This document shows positions 29,815 to 43,129 of a DNA stretch of 64,000 bases, piece after piece. Numbering within the stretch: position 1 is the first letter of the stretch; every line of letters starts with the position of its first letter. This DNA comes from Setophaga petechia. Its lineage: Eukaryota; Chordata; Aves; Passeriformes; Parulidae. The notes beneath the pieces are model-generated. The model saw only the letters and a list, made by a program, of their open reading frames with translations. It was not told the DNA's origin and made no database searches. The stretch spans positions 14,448,503 through 14,512,502 of the forward strand of contig JANCRA010000007.1 in NCBI GenBank assembly GCA_024362935.1, written 5' to 3'. A program made the translations under genes and the position numbers.

Positions 29815-30190
29815 CCCTAACGAAAAAGCACTTTTAGAAAGTGCAAAGATATAATAGTCCCAAGATGAATCTGCCCTACCGTTCCATTTTCTGCCATACA
29901 AACGTTTGGGAGCTTATCGTTGAAGCCACATTAGTCTTGATTTAAGGTCTTTTGACACATTATTACAGCACACTGCCATCACTTCACACCTGTCATTCTG
30001 TCAGTCAGAAGAGAGGGAGGGGAAACAATTTTGATGTCAATCAACAAATCCTTCGGGAGGTGTAACCTGTTAAGACATATTACCCTTTGCCCATTGCGAT
30101 TTACAGGCTTTGAATTTAAAGGACATATGCCAGAAATAATTAAAGACTAATCTTTATTGTACTCACTTACGAATGAAGGCATTTAGTACC
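29815..30190. other. Candidate conserved noncoding element
   Basis: This patch of balanced composition holds several isolated CpGs (CTACCG, AAACGTTTG, TATCGTTG, CTTCGGG, TTGCGAT), TGTCAATCAA and AATTAAAG, in a CpG-poor desert. The pattern resembles vertebrate enhancer-type conserved elements, but conservation is not observable here. Confidence 0.3.
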
Positions 30191-32218
30191 ACCAGCACAT
30201 TTATATTGTCCAGAAGAAGAAAGAGAGAGAGGAGCAGAGCATGAGACTACAACTACTCTTTCCATTTCTATTAATCAGTTGTTCTGTCTGGATGTTGAAA
30301 TCCTCTGCCCTCATGGAGCAAGTGGCCTTTCCTCTTACACTTGTATTAATGTCCTAGCAACATACAGATGATTCCAGTATGATGCAAGATATTAACATTG
30401 GTTTTCAATAAAAACAGTATTTTAAAAATAGAGAAAAAAATGGCATGGAATTATTGAAAAAATATCAAGTGAAATAGGAAAAAAAAAACAAAACAAAAGA
30501 AAACAACTTATCCTGTCCTCTACATCTTAGTGGTTACAAAAATCAATCTCAGCCTGGAGAACTACAACTTCCATGGACATGGCTTTGGATCACCTCGTAA
30601 GTACTCTGTTGTAATTTACTTGGAGGCATCAAAGGAGTGATGTCAACCTCAAAATCTGAATTTAGGATCTAAATCCTGAGTTGAAGGAAGCTATTTTTTT
30701 TTCCCAAGCTAGGTTTTCAGAGTGACACAGAGGAAAGAAGCATTTACACAGCCTACTTGTTACTGTTCACAACTCATCTCTGGAAGGAACATCTTGTCCT
30801 TAGACTGACCTTAGAGCTACAATCTAAAGGAAATAACTGCAAAACAAGAATAGCTATGGAGTAAATAAAATAACAGGCAGGGACTATATAGTCCGGAGAG
30901 AAACAGAATAAAAAAAATTAATTATATTGTAAATTTTTTTACACTACTGCACTGTATTACAATACATACAGCTTGTTTGGGCGAGATGTTGGGTGGAATT
31001 GTGGAAGCTCTGACATACAGCTGCCACCACATGCTATCAAAAACCTGCTGGGAGGACAGATTTGCAGCTTTTCTAGCTAATTTAAAATAAACTTTGGGTT
31101 CATTGTACAAGAGGCAAACCCTGCATCACTAACTCATTGTCCTGACTCTTCTTCTAGTTGTACCTCTCACATTTACATACAGACCCACACACGCCCAAAC
31201 ACAGCAAGAGACCAGTGGAGGTGGGAACAAGAGAGCAACTGCCCCAGCTGTGTGTTAAGGACTAACACACCACTCCCAGAGAAGCACATCGAGTGTGGTG
31301 GGCTCTGCTGATGGGTGGGGTATCACAATCACACAGGTGATCTGGACACACATTTGAGTGCCCCCAATTTGCATTCACAAATTTTCACCATATTTTCACC
31401 AGAAAAAGGCAGAGATTCACACACAGCCAAAAGCATTGTGCCTACATTTGCTTATTAATTTTACCTGAGGGAATGGAAGGGCTAAATTGGCTTTAGCTGG
31501 CAGTAGCGACAGAAGTGCACACTTACAGTAACAGTTCATTTTCCATTTCCTAAAATATGGAATCAATCTCACATATGAAAGACTACACCATCTCAGCTCT
31601 CGCAACTTGAAGAGGTACTTTGAAGGAGTGGGAAGTTGAAAGACAAGGAAGTTGTAAGGAGAAGTGGATTTATTTTACCATTTTTCACAGAGCTAGGAAG
31701 AAAACAAATGATTCCTCATCATCCTTCTGATTAGATACTCTTTACCTCTTTTCACATTTCCGTTACACTTTCCTCCACCTCTACTTTGTGCTCTCTCTGG
31801 AGGTGGCTCAGACATGACCATGTCAACCAAACAGACCTTTTGCCTCAAATTCAGCCTGCTGGGGCATTCATATACTTTCAGTTGCTGTGGCAACTTAACA
31901 TACATCAGCAGCTGTCCCTTGACTGTAAGCTATAGTGGAAGCAAAAAACAGTACTCCAATTTTTACATGAGAAGCCAAGACTCTCTAGGACAGGCCAGAA
32001 TTGCTGATTTGGGGGAAAATCAGCACTCACAGCCATGCAAAAAGCAAAAACCAAATAACTATAGCTAATCCAGGAGCAAAAGATTATAAACAATGTCTTG
32101 TCTGGTATTTTGTTGTAGCTGTAACATAAAAAAGCTCTGTGTTACCTGCTGGCAGCTGATGGCTGATTCTGCTTTTGCAGAGGCAACATTTTTAAAGCAG
32201 CACAGGCAATGGAGTAAA

Positions 32219-32262
32219 GCTGGTAGAAAATGTGATTGAGGCTGGTAGAAAATGTGAATGAG
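32219..32262. repeat. 22-bp tandem duplication, one mismatch
   Basis: Units at 32219-32240 and 32241-32262 begin GCTGGTAGAAAATGTGA and differ by one base (T/A). Confidence 0.92.
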
Positions 32263-35200
32263 GCTCTTAGTTTGAAGCTGGTCAGAATAGAAGCTTGTCA
32301 GCCTGGAAGACTGTCGAATATGCTGTGACATTTAATCAACTGCTTGACTACAGGCTCACCTTTAGTGTCTGTGGTGAAGTGAACATGATTCCCCTCACCT
32401 TGCTTCACATCACACATCACTTTTCAGTGCACTGCTGTAGAGAGCTGGGTTATAGCCTTTTTTTCTCCCCTAAGAGGAACACAGTAACAGAGGTCAGCTA
32501 CAGTCATGAATTTTATGAAAGGTTTGCTGGGAAACCACATTAAATGGCAACATCAGTCCATACATCAGCCCCGTAGTGCTTTTATTCCAAGACTCTGCAG
32601 CTGAGTGATTTGCAATGTACTTGCATTTCATGGCCATCATTTTTAAGCAATGTCATTTGCCTTGGTATCCGACACTTCAGCTGCACCAGAATCCACCCAG
32701 CTATTCATGATAAATTTCTTCCAAGAAAAAATCTCCACAAGAAACACTCCCAAATCTCCAATCTCCAAACTCCAATCTTCAGAAGCCTTAGATATGAAAC
32801 CAGGCACAGACACCTCAAAATGCAATAGTGACTGAAGAAAAAAAGCTAAGAATAAAATTACTGTCCCAGAATTCAGAGAAGTAAAAAATCTTGATTAAAA
32901 ATTGAGGTCAACCGGATGTTACTAAAGCATAAGATAAGGTCTATATCATTAATATGGCAAGCAAAAACTTTTTTAAAAAAGCTTTGAAGGAAAACGGACA
33001 CTAATTACTTTTTTCTTCAGAGAAAATTTTTTCCCAGAAATGATATCAACTATATTCCAATCACAACACTGTATATTTTTTGTCTGTTTACTATTGTAAA
33101 ATATTCAGTTGCAGAAGTTATGTCATGTCTATCATATCACAGATCCATTTAATTGTCAATATGAAATTGTAATAAAACATTGGGCCTCTTAATCCCTTCT
33201 GGGAAAGGGATTACTTGAAAGGTAACAGTAAACACTCAAACTTGTAAGCAGGTGTGTTAATATTTGAACATCAAGGGAAGACTCTCTATCATCATAAGTA
33301 AACTTTAATAAAAGTCTAATAAAAGTCATACTCCTACTGGAATATCTCAAAGTTCTTGACATTAGGCTGTAATATTTATGGAGATATTTCTTGCATTTTG
33401 GAAATTGTCTACTCTGGCATATTTAAGAGTGTTCACAACTCAGGAAGTCTGTTCCCAAAATGGCTTCACAAACTAAAGTTTTAAATAGCAGATGTCTTTT
33501 GACAACAATACCTACACATGGATGCACAGTCCTCCTAATTTCACTTAGGGATTCTTGGGCCAGAATTCTACATCTACAAATCAAAGGACAGCGAGCACAA
33601 TGTAGCAGGTGTGACAACAGTACAGCATTTGGCCCAGTATTTAGGAAAGAGAAAAATAGGAAAATGGTACCCAACAGCTATGGACCCTTAACAGCTGGAA
33701 GTAGCAGCTGTAAGGCTTTTCTGGGTCTTCCTGTTTTGACAGACTTAATTGCTATTGCAGAATTTCCAATAATCACTGTAAATGCCTGCAACACCACATA
33801 GCCTCTACTCTAAATCAAAGCTACTTTACCAGAAGGACTCAAGCAGTCCATTATCTCCACCTGTTGGGAAGGCAATCTGTATCCATGACAGGGAGAAACC
33901 GCATGGCCAGACTTAACTCTTGTTACCAGTCATGAAACTCTATTTGTTGCAGACCCATTGCAGCCATGAAAAACTGACTCACCTTGGATTTGTTCCTGTC
34001 TCCACTTTAGCTCAATGGCTGTGCAGTCAGTCTACAGAATACCTTCTTCCACTCTAGGACCAGGGAGACTGAGTGCTTTGAGCACTGGTCGTTGGCTCAG
34101 TATTCAGAAAGTAACACTGCAAACAGAACTGTAGTGGATAACACAGCAAGAATGGTCAGTTACATATTTAAAATAAACACTTCTTTTTAACCAGAAACCT
34201 TATCTATTTGTTCCATGTGAAATATCCCTCCTCCAGGATAGGAATTCAACATACCACCCAAGGAAACTGAGGGAGCTGAATGAAGGTGTTGGTAAGATGG
34301 GATCAGAAATCACAGTAAATCTGCTTTCATTTATGCCTTAAGTTTTATACAAAGAGTAATTTATTTCCTCAAATCTTATGTGTATTTAGCCATAGATCAA
34401 GAAATATTAATAAAGAATTGGCTGACATCTTGATTGTGGTAAAAATTAGAAATGCATGTTTGCCTGAGAAAATTGAATCTTATCGCACTATTTAAGCCAA
34501 AACCAGAGGATGTGGAAAAGGAAGTTTCAGTTCATTATAGCATTTCTGAGATGTTAAACCTTAAGTCTGAATCCCTTCCAGGTCATATCTACATCAGTGG
34601 TTGTCTGATGATGCCTGACAGGCACCCAAAAAATGAATTCCTAATATCTTGGTTTCAATGCCTAAATTAGAAGACTGCTCATTAGTACCTGTGGTACTTG
34701 TTAGCTGCTACCACACAGCAAGGAAAAGCTAAAGCCAAAAAAACAGCTTTGGAAGAAAGACAAACTTCTCTTTTCACCCATTCTCAGCTCTATGCTTGAC
34801 AAAGAGGACAAACTGATAGGGAAAAATCTACCCAACAAGTGTCTTGTTTTTCTTTATATTCTAGCAGTTCTACAGAGTTAGAGAAATGCAGTCTCCAGCT
34901 CTGCCAGTGTGATGTTCGTCACAGAAGAAAAAGGAAATGTGCGCATCCATAAATTTCAGCAGTAGAAAAAGTTTAAGAGTGCTGTCACCTCCTCCATTGT
35001 ATATACAGCTTGGTAAATAAGGGAGAGGGAGTGTGCTCTTGGCAAAACCATTCGGCATTCTGTGCCCAGCCTTCCCTCCTGAAATAAAATACAATTCTCA
35101 ATTTTTAACCCTGGTTGTTTGATGTATGGCTCTGTTCTACCTCATCATTCTAGTATGATTCAACAAACATTAGAGAGAAATTCTTCTGTTTAAATCCTTT

Positions 35201-38200
35201 ACTGCAACAGAAGCAAATATCTTACTTTTAGAAAACACATTTCTTAAAGATAAAATACAATTCTACAATACTCTTTCAGATAGATTTGCCATAAGTCAGA
35301 TACCCTTGTTCAAATAATGGACTATGAACCTAATTTATCTTGTGCCTTCAAGAAGTACAGAACTTGCTCTTATTAAAGTGCTCCATTATGAGAGTCTGTG
35401 ACTGGTACAATGAATTGTTTTTCAGCTATGCTGTGTTTGCCATTATAAGTCTTCTGGTCGAATGAAAAGGCAATTAAGGGGGGAAGTATTTAACAAGAGA
35501 CCAAAACAAAATGATACTATTTTAAGGACACATCATGATTACAATGACATTTAAAGTGTCATTCAGCTAAAATAAAATAACAATATAGAACTGCACAGGA
35601 CTCTGGCAAGAGTGACAGGAACAAGCCTATTAACTTAGGAGAAAAAAAGCCACTTCACGCTGTTATAATACCTTTAAGTTACAAACATTTGTTTCCCACC
35701 TCCTTTCCACTTGTCACCAAATTACAAGTGTATGCAAGAGCAAATATAAGTTTCTTATTGAAATGACCTTATCAAATCTATACTTGGATGATTGACATAT
35801 CTAGATGGAGCTTTCTAATGTTCTTTTTTAAAGACAAGCTTCCTTTTAAATTCTGAGTTTTAAATGTTATAATTTAAATTTTGAGGAAACAACTAGAGTG
35901 CATAATAAATCCAGAAAAACCCTCCAAGTTCTTCTATTACTTAAAGGATATAAGTCAGTCCAGTGTGAGGAAACAGTCCTTGTGCTATGCAAAAATGCAG
36001 TATTCAAATATGACAGCACTCTATGCTGTAAATAAAGGTAAGCAGAAGTAAACAAAAGCAAAGCTGTGAAATACTTTAATAATGGCTCTTCCTGTAAAAG
36101 CTGGATTACACAAAGTACAGTGTAGGTCTCCTGAGGTGTAAACACCTGAGATTTTGTTTAGGTTTTGCCTAAAGAGTCATCAAATCAAATCCAAGTTTTG
36201 GTCCTCAACATGAACGTTTCAGCAAGGTACTTCTAGGAGCTGGTGTATGTGATACTACCTGTAGTAAGCCAGTCTTGTGCTTTATTCTGTTTGCCTGTTG
36301 ACTCCTTTTTGACATTTAACCATTGTTTGCTCATTTAATTTTCTGTTAGTTCCAGAAATTCAACCAAACTAGGTTTCAGCAAAAATAAAGTTGAGTCTGA
36401 GTGCAACTTTCATTCATCTCTGTATTAGTTCTGCTGCCTTTAATGACATTACTTCATCTCTTTCTCAGCACCCACAGGAGGGCTTGTTGGAAGAGACAGC
36501 AAAATCAGAGCTTCTGGTTTTGCTTTGATTTTGCTTCTAATTCAACTGAAGGCAATAAATAACAATTCAAGACAGTGGCATCTGAAACTTTCCTTCCTTC
36601 CCTTAGGAGCAGTATTGCTGTGACAGGCAGTTACAGAGTACCTGTTAAAGTCCCTTTTTCTTCAAACAGAAATGGTAATTAATGAACGAATCTCATGAGC
36701 TGCCCTTGGCAGGCATATCTTTCTTGAACAATTTTTCTGGACTTTAGTGTAAAGTCAAGAAAAGTTCCTTCTGGTCCTTTCTGTTCTCTCCCACCCCAAA
36801 GTTCCAACCCAGCTGTGAAGTTGCTCAGTTGCTCACACTGAGTAGGGGTTATGTAGGACAGTTCTTAATGTTCATTTTAAAAAACATCTTGCAAAAAGTT
36901 TAACTCAGAACACCATTGACAAGAGTTTCTCTCTGTAGGTCTTTTACTTGAATTGCCACAGAGCAAGTGAAGGGGAAATTAATTGTGATTGCAGAAGCAT
37001 CATGGGACCAATTCACATCTGACATGAATCAAATTCCACTGAAAGTGTGAGAATATCTCTATGAACACTGGGTATGGCATTTCACAAAGAGCAGAAAGAG
37101 ATCTTAGAATTATTTGCCTACATTAGGTAAATGATTTAAAAACTAGGAGATAGTATAAAAAGGACCCACATTGCTTTAGTCAGAAAAAAAAAACGCTTTC
37201 TATTGTTATTGTTAAAGAAACTACAGATCAAAAAGGTGAGGGAAAAGCAGAAGTTTTTTTTATCCATATTAACAAAAGGATACATTTAAAATGAATTCTT
37301 TAATTATGTGGGGAAATAATACACTGATGTAGTGGTTGTTAAATATCAGAAATTAAAAGGCAAGGCTGAATTGCAACCTAGAGTTTTTAGAGCAGTCTCA
37401 GAGCTTGGAGAATTCATAAACCAAGTACACCTTCTGACATAACTATAAAATGTGGTATAAAGCCTAGGAAAAAATAGCCATCTTGAAAGGGTAACAGCAC
37501 TTTTATGAGAATTTCAACTGCACCATGGCAACATCAACCCGTCAAAGCAAATGAAGGGCAGTAAAAGTAAAATTAAAAATGATGAAGGGGACACCAGCTT
37601 GCTAACAGCTTTCCAAGCTGTAAAGCTTTCAAATATTATCTCTTCATTGGTTTGTTCAATCACACATGCTGGTTACCAAGCTTTATCATATTATGCATCT
37701 TTTCCATCACTGCAGACTGCCAGGTTTTGATGGACCTAGAGTGAAAAAATAAAAAAAAATCTTTTCCCTCTCGGTGCACACTCCTCCTTCCCCCTTATTG
37801 GCTCTTCTCTGCTGGTGCATACTGTCTGTATGGCGACACATCCTCATATAAACCAAAGATTGAGAAATTATGAGAGAGTTCAAAGTACTTCTGGTCACTT
37901 CAGCTTTCCATTCCCGTCTCCTTCTTGTTTCAGCCACGTGCCCCAGAGTCTGTCCCCACAGCTTTCAAACCCCAGACTAGGCTTGGCTGCTCTCTCAGCT
38001 GGGCCATGTATCACAGCACCCCCTGCTTAGAAAGCCTCTCTTCACAGGTTTTATCACCTGCAAACAGCAATTCCCTAGTTGGCAACTCATTCGTTGTCTT
38101 ACAGTGAATTTGTTTTATTCAGTTCCTTGAAGCACTCTGAGATAGTTTGCAAGACTCAAATGCAAATGTAGAGTTACGTGTGCTGTGTGCATTGAGTTTG

Positions 38201-38675
38201 AATCTCATATCTGCTGCATAGGTCTTGGTAAAGAAGTAAAAGCTCAGTCCCTCTGATCCATTTAATAGCATCTCACAATAAATATTTCTACATTAAAGAG
38301 CCACAGCTTTCTGCCTGGGCCTTTGCTCCTGTGATTCCTCTCATTTTTTATTAGCTGCAACATGATTCATGTTTTAATAACTTTCTCATTTAAAAATAGC
38401 ATTAAATCAGATCATAAACATTGTATATATGTTTCATTGTCATTAAAAAGACCTCATACTGCAAAAAAGGTGTACTTAAAAAGAACATTAATAAAGTTAT
38501 AAGTAGAAGGGGCTTTTTAAATTAAAATCAGTCATTAAAGGACCTCTATCTTTCAAGGCAGAGAATGATCAAAATGTAGATTGCTGAAACTGTAATACAT
38601 CACAGTTTCTTTTGGGGCAGAAAGTGCAGAAAGTGGACACTTTTATATTTAAGCTGTCATTAATAGAAAGGACAT

Positions 38676-38693
38676 TGCATGCATGCATGCATG
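38676..38693. repeat. (TGCA)4TG self-complementary run
   Basis: The TGCATGCATGCATGCATG run is a palindromic tetranucleotide microsatellite. Confidence 0.92.
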
Positions 38694-38754
38694 GTTTATT
38701 TCAAACCCAAGATAAAAAGAGCTCTGAAAATGTAACTACTAAATACAAAGTATC

Positions 38755-38795
38755 TTTTTTTTTTTTTTTTTTTTTACTTTTGTTTGTTTGTTTCT
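38755..38795 (+). repeat. T21 run followed by GTTT repeats
   Basis: Uninterrupted T at 38755-38775, then ACTTTTGTTTGTTTGTTTC. Simple sequence. Confidence 0.9.
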
Positions 38796-40812
38796 GGAAA
38801 GAAAATTTTTGTTATTTTCTCCAACCAGTCAGATCAGTAGTATAACCTCCATGGCAGCGTATGGATGAACTCCAAAAAGGAACACTACAGGTAGTTATTA
38901 CTTTATCAAACTCAATGGGGTATAAAGGGCCTTTTTTCCTTTTTGGTCCTACAAGGGAGCCACAAGGTATAGTAATTGTGGCCATATAAGAAAATAATGC
39001 AAAGTAGGACAAAGTTTAGAGTAGGGTTTCTACTCCAGGCCAAAACTTGCTAAACTGAAACTTATTATCTAGATAAAATTCAACCACTATTTTTACAGAA
39101 GGGTATTACAGACTTGTTCAAAGATACAAGCATTTACAAAATGTGTATTTTACAACATGTTTCAAGAAAAAAACAAACAAACAAACAAAAACATTAATAT
39201 CTTTGAGATTAAATTGTCTGGATAAGGAAAAGAAAGCATGCTTATTCGTTACCTTTAGTAACAGATATTTGCTCTTTTGCAAGTGCCCTGAATATACACA
39301 AAAGTGAAATTTATTTTCAAGTTTGGAGAAATCAAACCTATTTTTAGGCTTTTCTGTATGTATGTTTGCTTTATCTTGCTTCACAAAAGAATGTACTCCT
39401 TGTGCAGACCAGTAGCTTCCTTTTCTGGACTCTCAGCTGGCACAGCACTGTTTGCCTGGATAGTTGTCTGTTTTCTAAATCTGCTTAATAGTTTCTAGCC
39501 CTGAACTGTGCTGCTCAGATAGAATTCACACAAAACAGGTCATGCAGCTTGGACTGGTCAGTTTGTGAAGCTCCTCAATGGTGAAGACTTCACAGACTTC
39601 TTTGTTTGCCTGGAACTTCTCTACGCAGTGTCTGGGTTCATACAAGTAAAGATGACTGGAAGTAACAGACTGTTCAAGAAAACATGGGAGAAATACCAAT
39701 GAGTGGAAAACATCAGGAAAAGTATATTGATGAAAAGCTTTGTTGACCATGTCATTATTTATTGGATGTGAGAGTTAACATAGATATCACACTGAGCATG
39801 GAAATGAGCGTCAGCAGCAGAACAAGTCTTAGAGATGACATTTTCTATATTTAAGCATCTTCACCTCAACTATCTGCCAAGAGGAGTGCCTACAAGCATT
39901 TACATACATAATTGCATCATGCAGCAGGATGCTGGATGGGAGTTTCAGTATCAACAGAAAGGAACTTGAGAAAGGAACTGGTTTGTGACTTGGTGCAGTC
40001 ACTTAGAAAAGGCACCTGCAAAAATCTGAAAAAAGATGTTGGCATATCAAAAAAGGAGAGAATATCGCAAAGATCAGAGATTATACCTGCTAATCTCTTG
40101 TACTTCTCCTCAAATGTAATTTTTCTATAATCCTTGAATAAACTTTTGTACTAGAAGGTGGTAAGCACACTCTAAATGAGTTTCAATCTAGTGTTTTAGG
40201 CACCCTATTCCGTGCCCTGCCAGAACAAATCTGGAATCAGCAAGGAAAAAAATCATCTTCAGAATGTTAACACTGCACATCTGAAACAGGCTTTGAACTT
40301 TTATGTTAGACCTCAAGAGATTAAAGTTTTGGTTTTTCTCATTATGCTTTTAGGAAAAATGATCAATTGCTTCCCTTCAATCAGGCCCACAGTTCTGTTT
40401 GACTTCATTTTCTTATGTTTTTATTGTGTGGTGCCCTGAGACGTTTGTTTGATAAAGTGCCCCATAAATGGGGATTTTTACTGTTATTGTCGTTGCACTT
40501 CTTAGGTCCCAAACTATACATTGTTGCTGCACTAACGTTTTAGACTGTCTGATTTTTCATTGCTGAGAAGGATAGATCAGTCTTGTTACTCTTGCTAGTG
40601 AGACCGATATATTTTGTAATTAATAGCGTAGCCTTTTGCAGAGTTCTGTGTTGGACTGGCTGCCTAAGCAGAGCCTTGTTCCTCTTTACACACACCTCTG
40701 GATTTAGCCAGCAATGCTATAACATCAGTAAACAACAAAAATACAAATTCCCCACAATAGTTCTGTTTCTTTGGTATTTATTCAGCAAGCAGTCCACCTC
40801 ATCCAAAAATCC

Positions 40813-40967
40813 AGTGCCCTCTGCTCCCTTTGGTGGTTGGTCAGTGCCCCTGGGCACTCCATGGCTCATTGCTGTCAATGCTGCTCACCTGCTCCTCACA
40901 GCTGTAGCCAGCTGGGGATGAGGCTTGGCCCAGCCCCACCCCAGTGACCACAAACTGTGTGCCTGCA
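40813..40967 (-). mobile_element. Truncated LTR fragment, same family as 47444-47818
   Basis: About 155 bp aligns at roughly 80-85% by eye with the 5' (U3) part of the solo LTR at 47444-47818, sharing TTTGGTGGTTGG, AGTGCCCCTGGGCACTCCAT and CCCAGCCCCACCCCA. The minus-strand element starts TG at 40967. Similarity stops near 40813, so the TATA region and the 3' half are missing. Confidence 0.75.
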
Positions 40968-42050
40968 ATAAATGATCAAGTAGTGTAATTTAGATCAGCA
41001 TTCACACCAAGGTGAGTTTTACTTCACTTTTCTTTACTGAATATGATCTCAGTTACAGTGGTTAAGTCCACAGAAATTCAGTTTAAGTAAATGGAGTAAT
41101 AAATTACTTACTCAAAAGTAACAGATCAGGATATGCTCATCTCACACATGTATCCAAAATCTGATCTCTTCACCTGACTGATATAAATACATTTAAATAT
41201 TTTTTATTATTGCAGCTCAACTGGGTCTGAAATAAAATTAATACTGGTGTACTAAATACAGTAAGAAATTTGTGATTTTCTACTCTGGCTCCTTTTGGCA
41301 AGAACAGATGGATCTGTTTCCATTTTTCATGCCCTTTAATCCCTTGTGCACAAGTTGTCATCATGTTAATAATTTTGCTGTAGCTGCAATTTAACTCCTA
41401 GCACTTCTGAGGTTTTTTAAATCTTGGTTCATGTAGCTCTTTGATATTCTGGAACCTGCTGCAATGGTGGATGTACCCAGAGCTCTCTTTTGCATGAGGG
41501 AAGTCAACTTCTCACACCAGGGCACTCCAGCATCTCGGGAGAGAACTGCAGTCTTGCAGACTGCCAGCATGCACAGCCCACAGAGGGATACCAGGGTTCC
41601 AGAAAAAATACAACTTATTATGCTCAATAAAACCACACTGCCCCATCACACACTTTATTCTGCCTTTGCTAGTCACCTCCTTACATGTGTCCTAATCAAA
41701 AGTATGAAAAAGTCCATAATGCATCAACAATTTGACAGGGAAGGGAAGATAGATAGCTCTGCATATTACTCTGTATTGAGTTGTCCCATTTCATCCTGAA
41801 AGGTGCTGGAACACAGCCAGCAAGACAGCCAGGAGGGTCAGATAGAGCCTCTAGAGAGATCTTGCAGTTCAGATTTTCAGAAGCAGCTACTATGAGCCAG
41901 GTGCTTACAAATAACAACAACCTCTCTCCATAACCTAACGATTTAATATCTCTGAATATTAAAATATTTTTTCCAACTACACAGAAGTTGCCATTTTCAT
42001 TTTATTTTCAGCTGAGGCATTTACTATTTGGTACCAGTTTAATATGGGCA
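40968..42050. other. Intergenic, no gene found
   Basis: AT-rich sequence with an open frame at 41464-41799 (+) and an overlapping frame on the minus strand. Neither resembles a known protein. Confidence 0.65.
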
Positions 42051-43129
42051 TGTCATGGTTTGACACTGGCTAAACACCAGGCACCCATGAAAGTCACTCG
42101 TTCACCTTCCCCTGCCACAGCTGGGCAGAGGAGAGAAAAACTAAACAAAAGGTACATGATTTGAGATAAGGGCCAGGAAAAAAAACACTCCAAGGGCAAA
42201 ACAGGCTCAACTTAGAAGTACTGTTGACAAAATCAGAGGAGGATAATGAGAAGTAAAATAAGACCTTAAAAACACCAACCCAACTTCCCCCAACTCCAAT
42301 CCCTCCTTCCCACCTACAAAACAGGGAGACAGGGCATGGGGAGTTGGTCAGTTCATCATCAAGATTTTCTTCTGCTGCTCCAGGAGAGGAATCCTTCCCC
42401 TGTGAGGTCGTGGGGGTCCCTCCTATGGGCTGCTGCTCTCAGGGAACTTCTCCAGCTTGGTTCCAATCTCACGAGCAGCAGCCCTACCACACCTGCTGCA
42501 ATGGGAATTCCCCCCACAGGCAGACATTCCTCCCAAACCTGCTGCAATGTGGATCTCTCTCTTTCCACAGGGTGCAGCCCTCCAAGGACAGGCTGCTCCA
42601 GCCTGGAAGCAGGGCCCTCTCTCCGCTGGGTCCCCACTGGATCACAGCCTCCTCCAGGCACCCACCTGCTCTGGCATGGGCTCCTTCCCCAGGGCCTGTG
42701 GGTGGATCCCTGCATTCCTGTGGATCCCCAGGGGCTGTGGGTGGATCCCTGCATTCCTGTGGATCCCCAGGGGCTGCAGGGGCACAGCTGCTTCACCATG
42801 GTCTGCACGGGGGTTGCAGAGGAACCTCGGCTCTGAAGCACCTCCTGCCCCTCCTTCTCCCTGACCTCGGTGTCTCCATGTTGTTTCCCTCACATGTTCT
42901 CAGCTCCTCATCATCTCTGGCTAGGAGAAAACCGTGTGCCTCTTGTTTTTATTTTCTCCTCGAATATGTTACCATGGAGGGATTACCAGCCTCTCTAACT
43001 GGCCCAGCTTTAGAGCCAGCAGGGATTGGCTTGGCTGGACATGGTGGAAGCTTCCAGCAGCTTCCCACAGGAGCCACCTCTGTGGCCCCCCTGCTGCCAA
43101 AAACCAGGCCCTGAAAAACCGACAGGACA
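42051..43129 (-). mobile_element. Long LTR of an endogenous retrovirus (ERVL-like, avian)
   Basis: This GC-rich block, very unlike its surroundings, starts TGTCATGGTTTGACACTGGC and ends GGACA on the + strand, giving TG...CA termini with a TGTC/GACA inverted end. It matches in layout a widespread avian LTR family I recognise from memory. The minus orientation is favoured because that strand reads GCCAATCCC and then an ATATTC/AATAAA-like promoter region before the repetitive middle. The middle consists of imperfect repeats (CCTGCTGCAATG, TGGATCCCTGCATTCCTG). No matching target duplication was found: flanks are GGGCA and TTACA. No gag/pol sequence adjoins it, so it is a solo LTR. The family assignment is uncertain. 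Confidence 0.75.
42696..42773. repeat. 39-bp tandem duplication inside the LTR
   Basis: Two units with period 39 (42696-42734 and 42735-42773) each begin CTGTGGGTGGATCCCTGC and contain CCTGTGGATCCCCAGGGG. They are identical by eye and fall within the repetitive middle of the LTR. Confidence 0.92.

Larger units (their letters stand above)
29151..40812. other. Intergenic, no gene found
   Basis: AT-rich sequence containing a 13-bp-arm hairpin (29173-29216), a CNE-like patch (29815-30190), a 22-bp tandem duplication (32219-32262), a TGCA repeat (38676-38693) and T21 followed by GTTT repeats (38755-38795). The longest open frame (33460-33801) has no recognisable domain. Confidence 0.7.

Noticed and set aside
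31250..31270. GTGTGTTA...TAACACAC inverted repeat
   Set aside because: Arms of only 8 bp with GT/CA-rich composition are expected by chance in 64 kb.
33460..33801. 113-codon open frame
   Set aside because: No similarity that I recognise, and an overlapping frame on the other strand is also open. It might be an old repeat remnant.
41391..41799. Overlapping open frames on both strands (111 and 81 codons)
   Set aside because: Considered as a processed pseudogene, but no parent protein is recognisable and there is no poly(A) tail or target duplication.
42336..43114. Open frames of 256, 166 and 135 codons (+) and 160 codons (-)
   Set aside because: They lie in a GC-rich LTR, overlap in several frames on both strands, and follow its internal repeats. 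None resembles a retroviral or cellular protein.
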